Positions 5,881 through 11,384 of a stretch of DNA of 11,384 bases are shown here, piece by piece. This stretch comes from DASWOJ01 sp964242325 (GTDB lineage Bacteria > Pseudomonadota > Alphaproteobacteria > Acetobacterales > Acetobacteraceae), in the NCBI GenBank assembly GCA_964242325.1, contig CAXTCI010000176.1, positions 1-11,384 on the forward strand, read 5' to 3'. Numbering within the stretch: position 1 is the stretch's first letter; every line of letters starts with the position of its first letter. Position numbers and translations under genes: made by a program. The notes below the pieces were generated by a model. That model saw only the letters and a program-made list of their open reading frames with translations. It ran no database searches and was not told the DNA's origin.

Positions 5881-6398
5881 AGAGCAGCTCCAATGGAGGA
5901 GGCGGCTAGGCCGGTCACGGCACAGCCCAGGCGGGCACGGAACCGTGCCTCGTCGAAGCGGGCGTCGGCATCCAGCGGCGCTTCGGCCGCCGTGGCCAAC
6001 AGTGCCGGATGCAACGTCGCCCCGTTGCGCCCGATGCGGAACATTTGCGAAAGCCAAGATGCGCGGCCGAGCAAATCCACCAGCGCCAGCAGGCGAAGAC
6101 AGAGTGACAGCCCATGCGACGTGCCGATGCCGACGCTCGCATCAACTGCGGCCGCCCAGCAGCAGGCGTCCTCATCCGACAGCGCCAGGTCCGTCGTGCC
6201 GCCATCCGGGCGGCGGAAGCGGAACAGCCGCGCTGTGCCCCAGGCGGCGCCGCACGCCGCCTCGCGCGCTTGTTCCCAGGCTTCGGCCAGGTCGCGTCCA
6301 CGCACGGGCGGCAACGCCTCCGGCGGGAGATCAACCAGGTAGGTCAAGGTGCCGTCTTGCAGCCGGGCAGTCCGGATCGGGAGCGGAGCGTGGTTCAT
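5877..6398 (-). CDS. Hypothetical protein, 173 residues, first gene of the lipoprotein-RidA unit
   Basis: No family is recognised. The protein has no signal peptide and is probably cytoplasmic. It shows a mixed N-terminal part (LQDGTLTYLVDLPPEALPP, then an acidic/Ala helix DLAEAWEQAREAACG). A central Cys/Ala-rich region (DEDACCWAAAVDASVGIG) leads into a Leu-rich helix (LSLCLRLLALVDLLGRASWL), and the C-terminal third contains LDADARFDEARFRARLG. Codon use matches the neighbours, supporting a real gene. The ATG at 6398-6396 is preceded closely by AGGCAGG; the open frame extends 93 bases further upstream, but that part has unlike composition. Its stop overlaps the lipoprotein start as ATGA, so the two are translated together. 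A functional link to RidA is only inferred from the operon. Confidence 0.7.
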   Translation of the reverse strand: MNHAPLPIRTARLQDGTLTYLVDLPPEALPPVRGRDLAEAWEQAREAACGAAWGTARLFRFRRPDGGTTDLALSDEDACCWAAAVDASVGIGTSHGLSLCLRLLALVDLLGRASWLSQMFRIGRNGATLHPALLATAAEAPLDADARFDEARFRARLGCAVTGLAASSIGAAL

Positions 6399-6847
6399 CC
6401 TGCCTGGGAAGATGGACCCGGAAGTTCTCCTGCGCCAGCCTGCACCGGGATCGGACCTGAACAAAACAGCCAGCGGTGTTCGCCATGCCATAACTGCGAT
6501 CTACTTGAGCGACAGTGCCCGACGATTCGGCGCGGCGCTCCCGAGACATCCAGCCAGCCCTGCCGACCCCGAATGGCCCCGCCGCAACCGGCTGGCGGCG
6601 ACCTGCGAGCGCCAGATGGGTTGCTTGAAGGCGAAGGCTGCCGCATCACCCTCATGCCTTCAGAAGATCAGCTCCGTTCGTGGTGGCAAGCAGAACGTCA
6701 ACCCCAAACCACTTGTCCCTACAGGGCTGTCACGACCGTACTTCAAGAAGGAATTTCACGGCCAGCCACCGCTGCCGAAATCCCGGACTCAGAGGCTCAA
6801 CAAGGTCCGCCTTCATCCGCCGGGATCGCTCCTACGGGCATGGGTGG
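6399..6847. other. Intergenic region, about 450 bp, no convincing gene
   Basis: It lies between the DUF3859 gene and the three-gene unit, both on the minus strand. It should hold the terminator of the former and the promoter of the latter, but I see no clean hairpin with a T run and no strong promoter boxes. Third-position composition in all frames is unlike that of the flanking genes. Open frames crossing it on the + strand continue antisense through DUF3859 and have no motif, so I do not call them. Confidence 0.5.
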
Positions 6848-7423
6848 TCACGATATCGGCGCATCACACCCGCCCGCCGCAGAAGCTATGCCGCCAGCAG
6901 GCGCCACGACCTCGAAAGACTTCTCCGCCAATACTTTGCCGCCCGACAGCAATGCGAAGGTCCAGGTTCCCGGCACCATCTCCCAATCATAGGTGAAGCT
7001 GAAGCCGGACAGGACCGGATCGCCATCGAGCAGCCCGTCATCAGCCTCGACCGTGCCAGAGATGCCGTCCGGCCGGATCATGCGCGGATGAGTCAGGCGT
7101 TGGGTGATCGGCAGCAATCCACCATCGCCCGGCGGCTGCAACTGGAACCAGACCCCGAACCGCCGACAGGGCGCGGCCTCGATCCGGTCGGTGTGGCGAA
7201 GCAGCCGGGCTCCCTCGCTGCTGACCCGTTCGGTGACGCCGCTAGAGCCGATACGCAGGCCGTTAAGCGGCACCTCACGCCGAACCGTGTATTCGCCAAA
7301 CTCCACAACCGCGACTTTCGGCGCATCCTGGGCCTGGGCTGGCCGTGCGAAAGCGGCGGCAAGGCATACCAGCGCCGTCGCCGCCATGAACGTCCTGCTG
7401 CGTGCGTTCGACGTCGCCTGCAT
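6848..7423 (-). CDS. Exported DUF3859-family protein
   Basis: A 191-residue protein with a signal peptide: basic start (NARSR), hydrophobic ATALVCLAAAFA and a likely cut after PAQA near residue 31, so it is periplasmic. The mature part matches the DUF3859 pattern: an early VAVVEFGEYTV strand (38-48), a middle section with FGVWFQL, and the characteristic end SFTYDWEMVPGTWTF (142-156), then GGKVLAEKSFEVV (161-173). The function of the family is unknown; the alternating hydrophobic pattern suggests a beta-sandwich. The ATG at 7423-7421 has GAGG six bases upstream. It starts 69 bp after the stop of the molybdenum-cofactor operon on the same strand, so it may be read through from that operon or have its own promoter in the gap. 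The last 20 or so residues are Gly/Ala-rich. Confidence 0.85.
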   Translation of the reverse strand: MQATSNARSRTFMAATALVCLAAAFARPAQAQDAPKVAVVEFGEYTVRREVPLNGLRIGSSGVTERVSSEGARLLRHTDRIEAAPCRRFGVWFQLQPPGDGGLLPITQRLTHPRMIRPDGISGTVEADDGLLDGDPVLSGFSFTYDWEMVPGTWTFALLSGGKVLAEKSFEVVAPAGGIASAAGGCDAPIS

Positions 7424-7492
7424 CCTGTGCCTCGGTCTGAAAATCCGCTAGGGTATGTTGCCGCCCTGAGCCCAGGTTCCCTGGCCCCACCT
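7424..7492 (-). other. Short gap between the Mo-cofactor operon and the DUF3859 gene, with a small hairpin
   Basis: CCAGG-GAA-CCTGG on the minus strand (about 7472-7484) lies just past the TAA of the MoeA/MobA-like gene. No T run follows, so it is not a clear terminator. No good promoter boxes are seen for the downstream gene. Confidence 0.3.
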
Positions 7493-9136
7493 TTATACTA
7501 TGCTGAGTGCTGTGCCTGGAAACGCTTCGTCGGGCAACGACTCCAGCGAGTCCACTGTGTCGAAGTCGCGCAGCACCGCATCGTCGCCCAGCTCGACAAG
7601 CGCCACGTGCTCCTGGTGCCGTTCCAGCAAGGGCCGCGCGCCCATATCACCCGTCAGCCCTGCAATGTCAGGGAAAAAGCGGCGCCCCCAAAGCACAGGG
7701 TTGCCAATCTTCCCCAGGCAGGTCGGCGCCACGATGCCCCGGCCCTCGCCGGGATCGTAGGCGGCGATCACCTGCTGCATCATGCCTCCGGTGACCAGCG
7801 GCATGTCGCCCAGGCACACCAAGGCGGCACCGGCGCCGGGCGGCACCGCGGCGATGCCGGCGCGCAGGCTGGCCGACAGGCCCGCGGCATAGTCGGGCGC
7901 CGGCACGAACCGCACGTCCCGGCCCGCCAATGCCGCCCGCACGTCATCGGCACGGTGGCCCAGCACGACCAAGACCGGCCGCGCCGTGCTGGCAAGCAGG
8001 TTGTCCACCACCCGCGCCACCATCGCCCGGCCTTCCCGGTCCATCACCAGAAGCTTGTTATGCGGCGCCATCCGGCTGCTGCGCCCGGCGGCGAGCACGA
8101 TGCCTGCAACCCCGCCGCGGTCCGGGGTACCGGCCACCTTTGCCCGGGGCAGCGGCCGTTGCCCCGGATCCTGCAGCAGCCCGCCCGCGCCCATGCCCGC
8201 GATCACACGGCCGTCCACCGGCAGACCGGCGAACAACCGCGCCAGCACCCAATCAATCCCGTTCAACCGCGGGCTGCGCGCACAGCCTGGCAGAACCAGG
8301 GCCGGGCGGTCGCCAATGGCACACAGGCAAATCAGGTTGCCGGGGTCCACCGGCATCCCGAAATACAGCACGCGCCCACCAGCCGCGACGATTCCGGCCG
8401 GCCCGACGTCTCGCCGGTCCACCACGGCGCTGGCGCCTGCCACCAGCAACAGGTCCGCTCCGTCCGCCATCAAGGTTTGCAGAGCCGTGGCGATCTCTGC
8501 CTCATCATGGTTGCAGGTCAGCGGCGGCAGCATCGTGCCGGTCAGCCCGGCGACGCGAGCGGCCGTGGCCGCCGCCGTCCCATCCAGGATGCTCGCCTTC
8601 AGGCCCGGCAGCGTCGTCATCACCAGACCCACCCGCAACGCGTGGAATGGGTGCAGGCGCAAGGGAAGCTGCTCCTGCGCGGCAGCTTCAGCCCTACGCA
8701 GGGCCGTCTCCGGGGCGGCAAAGGGAATGACCTTGATGGTCGCAACCATGTCGCGTGCCGCGACCGGCGCGGCGTCGGGCAGAGTGCCGACCGTCAGGCT
8801 TTCGTCCAGGCCGTTGATGCGGTCCAGCGCCGCCCGGTCCACCTGGACCAGGCCGGGCGAAGTCGCAACCAGATTCACCCGGCCGGTGCTGGCTGGCGAC
8901 GCCTGCAACCCCGGGCTGACCAGCGCTGCCGCAAGACGCCGGGCAGCCTCGTCCTCTGGCACGTCACCCTCGTCGAGCTGCGCGGCGATGACGTCAGCCA
9001 CCCCATCTGCAGCAAGCGCCGCAACGGCGCCGGCATCCAGGACCGCTCCCTTTTTCAGCACACGCCCTGGCAAGCGCCTGGTGTGAGCCAGGATAGCACC
9101 CTGCGCCGAAACAAGCGGAACCCGGCCGAACCTCAT
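7493..9136 (-). CDS. Molybdopterin-binding (MoeA-like) / MobA-like nucleotidyltransferase fusion
   Basis: A 547-residue two-domain cytoplasmic protein. The N-terminal part (about 1-330) is a MoeA/MogA-like molybdopterin-binding region; recognisable pieces are LRVGLVMTTLPG (167-178), a DGADLLLVAGASAVVDRRD segment (225-243), and DPGNLICLCAIGDRPALVLPGCARSP around 264-289. The C-terminal part (about 343-547) is a MobA/MocA-type transferase with the nucleotide-binding loop LAAGRSSRM (348-356) and Lys 361, the metal-binding GDMP (443-446), GNPVLW (478-483) and DFDTVDS (524-530). By analogy with MocA it would make molybdenum cofactor dinucleotide, probably the cytosine form used by CO/xanthine dehydrogenase-type enzymes. 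The ATG at 9136 overlaps the XdhC stop as ATGA. It is the last gene of the operon. This fusion is a known architecture next to xdhC genes. Confidence 0.9.
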   Translation of the reverse strand: MRFGRVPLVSAQGAILAHTRRLPGRVLKKGAVLDAGAVAALAADGVADVIAAQLDEGDVPEDEAARRLAAALVSPGLQASPASTGRVNLVATSPGLVQVDRAALDRINGLDESLTVGTLPDAAPVAARDMVATIKVIPFAAPETALRRAEAAAQEQLPLRLHPFHALRVGLVMTTLPGLKASILDGTAAATAARVAGLTGTMLPPLTCNHDEAEIATALQTLMADGADLLLVAGASAVVDRRDVGPAGIVAAGGRVLYFGMPVDPGNLICLCAIGDRPALVLPGCARSPRLNGIDWVLARLFAGLPVDGRVIAGMGAGGLLQDPGQRPLPRAKVAGTPDRGGVAGIVLAAGRSSRMAPHNKLLVMDREGRAMVARVVDNLLASTARPVLVVLGHRADDVRAALAGRDVRFVPAPDYAAGLSASLRAGIAAVPPGAGAALVCLGDMPLVTGGMMQQVIAAYDPGEGRGIVAPTCLGKIGNPVLWGRRFFPDIAGLTGDMGARPLLERHQEHVALVELGDDAVLRDFDTVDSLESLPDEAFPGTALSIV

Positions 9137-9810
9137 GCGCGGGTGCGCCGCACCGCCACGACCTGGGCCAAGATGGACAGCGCGATCTCCGGCGCCGTTA
9201 TGGCGCCGATGTCCAAACCGACCGGCCCCTGGATGCGCGCCAGCGCCTCGTCGCCGTGGCCTAGGGCGCGCAGCCGCTCCAGCCGCGCCGCATGGGTGCG
9301 GCGGGAGCCGAGCGCGCCGATGTAGAACGCCGGGGACTTGAGCGCCCGGTCCAGCGCCGGGTCATCCAGCTTGGGGTCATGCGTCAGGGTGACGATCGCG
9401 GTGCGCCCGTCGGGCCGCAATTCATCCAGCGCCTCGTCCGGCCAGTCCGTGCTGACTGCCACGCCGGGGAAGCGCTCCTCGGAGGCAAACGACCGGCGCG
9501 GGTCAGCGACCGTCACGCCAAAGCCAAGACCCGCAGCCATCGGCGCCAGCGCCTGGGCAATGTGCACGGCGCCGACGACGACCAGCCGGAGCGGCGGGTT
9601 GTAGGCGTGAAGGAACCAGGCGACGCCATCGGCCTGCACCGTCCCGCTGCGGTCGGTACGCAGGGCATCGTCCGCCGGGCCGCGCAGGGCAGGGGGCGCA
9701 TCGGCGTCGGGCAGCAGCCACTGCTCCCCATCCGGCAACCGGGTGGCAAGGACCGCCGGCCGGCCCTCCGACCGTGCCGCCTGCAAGCGGGTCAGCAGGT
9801 CCGCATTCAT
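9133..9810 (-). CDS. XdhC-family protein, C-terminal Rossmann-domain type
   Basis: A 225-residue protein corresponding mainly to the XdhC C-terminal domain. A Rossmann-like segment LRLVVVGAVHIAQALAP (74-90) and VADPRRSFAS (101-110) is followed by TAIVTLTHDPKLDDPAL (137-153), the family signature YIGALGSRRTHAARLERL (163-180) and GLDIGAITAPEIALSILAQ (198-216). The first 70 residues resemble a worn remnant of the XdhC/CoxI N-terminal domain (RSEGRPAVLATRLPDGEQ). XdhC binds molybdenum cofactor, promotes its sulfuration and hands it to xanthine dehydrogenase-like apoenzymes; here the job seems divided with the small protein encoded just upstream. The ATG at 9810-9808 overlaps the previous stop as ATGA, and its own stop overlaps the next start the same way. 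Confidence 0.9.
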   Translation of the reverse strand: MNADLLTRLQAARSEGRPAVLATRLPDGEQWLLPDADAPPALRGPADDALRTDRSGTVQADGVAWFLHAYNPPLRLVVVGAVHIAQALAPMAAGLGFGVTVADPRRSFASEERFPGVAVSTDWPDEALDELRPDGRTAIVTLTHDPKLDDPALDRALKSPAFYIGALGSRRTHAARLERLRALGHGDEALARIQGPVGLDIGAITAPEIALSILAQVVAVRRTRA

Positions 9811-10127
9811 CCTAGCCGCTCGACGAACACCTTCAGCTTGCCGCCGCAGGCCAGGCCAACCTCCCAGGCCCGTTCATCCGTCACGCCGAAGTCCAGCAGT
9901 TGCGGCACACCGTCCCGCATGGTCTGCGCCGCCGCATCCGCCACGGCACCCTCGATGCAGCCGCCGCTGACGGAGCCGGCCATGCGCCCGCTCGCCGTCA
10001 CTGCAAGCTGGCTGCCCGGCGGGCGAGGGCTGCTGCCCCAGGTTTCCGTGACCGTCGCAAGCGCAACCTGCTCGCCCTCGCGCAGCCATCCCGCTGCGGT
10101 CTCAATCACATCCAGAACGTCGCTCAT
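9807..10127 (-). CDS. XdhC/CoxI N-terminal-domain protein, stand-alone
   Basis: A 106-residue protein consisting of a single XdhC_CoxI domain. Key stretches: VALATVTETWGSSPRPPGSQ (21-40), SGRMAGSVSGGCIEGAVADA (46-65) with the conserved Cys 57 in GGCIE, and GLACGGKLKVFVE (91-103) with Cys 94. These cysteine-containing loops are the signature of the family, which takes part in molybdenum cofactor sulfuration. Full XdhC proteins carry this domain plus a Rossmann domain; here the two are separate overlapping genes, an arrangement common in CO dehydrogenase-like clusters. The ATG at 10127 overlaps the CoxE stop as ATGA. A longer frame upstream of this start lies inside coxE and is not expected to be used. 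Confidence 0.9.
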   Translation of the reverse strand: MSDVLDVIETAAGWLREGEQVALATVTETWGSSPRPPGSQLAVTASGRMAGSVSGGCIEGAVADAAAQTMRDGVPQLLDFGVTDERAWEVGLACGGKLKVFVERLG

Positions 10128-11314
10128 CTTTTGCTCCAAACCGCGCCGGCTCCACGCGGAGGCGCCGGACGGGACAGCAGGTCCACCAGGGCGCGCAAAC
10201 TGTCGAGGCTGTGGACGGTGCGGAACTCGTCCACGTACGGCAGCATGGCCCGGATGCCACCGGACTTGGGTTGGAACCCGTCCCAGCGCAACAGCGGGTT
10301 GAGCCAGATCAGCCGGCGGCAAGAGCGGTGCAGCCGATCCATCTCCTCCGCCAGCCCGGCGGCCCCGTCCCGGTCCAGCCCATCCGTCACCAGCAGCACG
10401 ACCGCGCCCTGCGCCAGCACGCGGCGGGACCAGCGGCGGTTGAACTCGGCCAGGGCCTCGCCGATGCGTGTGCCGCCGGACCAGTCGGGCACGGCGTGGG
10501 ACACCATCTGGAACGACACTTCGGGGTCGCGGAAGCGGAGCTGCCGGGTGATGTTCGACAGCCGGGTGCCGAACAGGAAGACGTGGACCCGGTCCCGGTC
10601 GTTGGCGACGGCATGCAGGAAATGCAGCAAGACCTGGGCGTAACGCGCCATGCTGCCCGAGATGTCGCACAGCACGACCAGCGGCGGCGGGCGTACGGTG
10701 CGGGCGCTGCGGGACAGGTCCACGATCTCCCCACCGCGGCGCAAGCTGCGGCGCAGGGTGGCGGCCAGGTCCATACGCTGACCGCGGGCGTCGGGGCGCA
10801 GCCGCCGGGTGCGGCGCAGGTCGAGCGGCAACCGCAATCGGCGGATTTCAGCCTTGGCGCTGCCGACCTGCTCGGCGCTCATCTGCTCGAAGTCCATGGA
10901 TTGCAGGCGCTCGCGCTCGCTGACCGTCATCACGGCGTCCAACTCAGGCGGGGTGTCGTCCAGTTGGCGCTGCTGCGGTCGGGGCGGAGCCAGGGCTTCG
11001 GCCAGGCGGCGGCTGCCGGGGGTGGGGCGCTGCTCTTCGGCCGGCGGCGTGCCGTCCAGCAGGGCCAGCGCCATCGCTTGCTGCGCGGCGTTCGGGTCGC
11101 GCCAGAACAGGTCGAAGGCGCGGTCGAACAACTCCAAATGCTCGTGCCGATGCACCATCAGGCCGCGCAGGGCGGCGCGCACCTGTGTCCGCTCGCCGAT
11201 ATCCACCTGGCCCAGGGCCTGCCCGGTCGCCACGACCTCCGCCGGCCCGACCGGCAGCCCGGCCCGGCGCAGCAGCCGGGCGAATTGGACGATGTTGGCG
11301 GGAAGAGTGCTCAC
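10124..11314 (-). CDS. coxE: CoxE-type VWA-domain protein (Mo-hydroxylase maturation)
   Basis: A 396-residue cytoplasmic protein. A helical N-terminal region (FARLLRRAGLPVGPAEVVAT, then HEHLELFDRAFDLFW) is followed by a Pro/Gln-rich linker (about 88-125). A VWA domain of the CoxE type follows from about 205, with the metal-ion-dependent adhesion site DISGSM (217-222), the Thr in SGGTRIGEAL (279-288) and LLVTDGLD (307-314). Near the end is IWLNPLLRW, typical of the family. CoxE is known to work with the AAA+ ATPase CoxD in inserting sulfur and copper into the active site of aerobic CO dehydrogenase; relatives serve other enzymes. A coxD-like gene is expected just beyond the right edge. The start is a GTG at 11314-11312, with GGAG six bases upstream. 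The same region forms a repeat-like hairpin. Confidence 0.9.
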   Translation of the reverse strand: MSTLPANIVQFARLLRRAGLPVGPAEVVATGQALGQVDIGERTQVRAALRGLMVHRHEHLELFDRAFDLFWRDPNAAQQAMALALLDGTPPAEEQRPTPGSRRLAEALAPPRPQQRQLDDTPPELDAVMTVSERERLQSMDFEQMSAEQVGSAKAEIRRLRLPLDLRRTRRLRPDARGQRMDLAATLRRSLRRGGEIVDLSRSARTVRPPPLVVLCDISGSMARYAQVLLHFLHAVANDRDRVHVFLFGTRLSNITRQLRFRDPEVSFQMVSHAVPDWSGGTRIGEALAEFNRRWSRRVLAQGAVVLLVTDGLDRDGAAGLAEEMDRLHRSCRRLIWLNPLLRWDGFQPKSGGIRAMLPYVDEFRTVHSLDSLRALVDLLSRPAPPRGAGAVWSKR

Positions 11315-11322
11315 GTCCTGCT

Positions 11323-11356
11323 CCCTCTCCCTCCGGGAGAGGGTTGGGGTGAGGGG
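11323..11356. repeat. Palindromic dispersed-repeat-like element upstream of coxE
   Basis: CCCTCTCCC (11323-11331) and GGGAGAGGG (11335-11343) form a perfect 9-bp hairpin around TCC, followed by TTGGGGTGAGGGGG. The combination is the familiar intergenic repeat whose minus-strand translation reads PHPNPLPEGEG, seen dispersed in many proteobacterial genomes. Here it sits 8 bases from the coxE GTG, and its edge supplies or abuts the GGAG ribosome site. Confidence 0.65.
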
Positions 11357-11384
11357 GTCTTGGCTGCGGAGCGGGGCGCAAACT

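Noticed and set aside
7986..9086. + strand open frame of 366 codons
   Set aside because: Antisense shadow of the MoeA/MobA-like gene, rich in Ser/Arg/Thr/Ala with no motif.
6680..9325. Long + strand open frame of 881 codons
   Set aside because: It runs antisense to DUF3859, the MoeA/MobA fusion and XdhC, with Arg/His/Gln-rich shadow composition and no domain motif.
10944..11381. Minus-strand frame containing PHPNPLPEGEG
   Set aside because: The peptide is the translation of the dispersed repeat, and the rest is a shadow of coxE in another frame.

Overview
The window is GC-rich DNA (high G+C at third codon positions in every convincing gene) and looks like a chromosomal segment of an alphaproteobacterium. 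The gene families (MoeA-like/MobA-like fusion, split XdhC pair, CoxE, DUF3859, small lipoprotein plus RidA) fit Rhodospirillales/Acetobacteraceae-type genomes; that placement is inference, since no marker gene is present.

Layout, left to right. (1) 1-182: a short Pro-rich, tandemly repeated stretch that may be the tail of a + strand gene. (2) 136-2171, minus strand: an AMP-forming acyl-CoA synthetase followed 3 bp later by a ribbon-helix-helix (CopG-type) antitoxin-like gene that appears frameshifted. (3) 2172-2243: a compact divergent promoter region carrying a 20-bp inverted repeat. (4) 2244-3289, + strand: two overlapping half-size chromate-transporter (ChrA) genes. (5) 3290-3628: intergenic, with two hairpins that look like tandem terminators for the convergent gene. 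(6) 3629-4723, minus: a secreted CHAP-domain putative cell-wall hydrolase. (7) 4724-5182: intergenic, with a strong minus-strand terminator and other stem-loops. (8) 5183-6398, minus: a three-gene unit (unknown 173-aa protein, small lipoprotein, RidA-family protein), the first two joined by an ATGA overlap. (9) 6399-6847: no convincing gene. (10) 6848-7423, minus: an exported DUF3859 protein. (11) 7493-11314, minus: a tightly overlapped four-gene operon (CoxE-type VWA protein, XdhC/CoxI-domain protein, XdhC Rossmann-domain protein, MoeA-like/MobA-like fusion). All three junctions are ATGA overlaps. (12) 11323-11356: a dispersed-repeat-like palindrome just upstream of coxE.

Functionally the right third is an accessory set for maturing a molybdenum hydroxylase of the aerobic CO dehydrogenase / xanthine dehydrogenase family. 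CoxE works with a MoxR/CoxD-type AAA+ ATPase, XdhC-type proteins handle and sulfurate molybdenum cofactor, and the MobA-like domain would make the cytosine dinucleotide form. The structural subunits and the ATPase are expected beyond the right edge (higher coordinates, upstream on the minus strand). The rest is ordinary metabolic and envelope content. I found no phage, IS, CRISPR, tRNA or rRNA, and nothing that clearly amounts to a new defence or mobile system. The most noteworthy items are the frameshifted antitoxin, the operator/leaderless-promoter arrangement before the ChrA pair, the small operon with an unknown protein, and the repeat that seems to form the leader of coxE.
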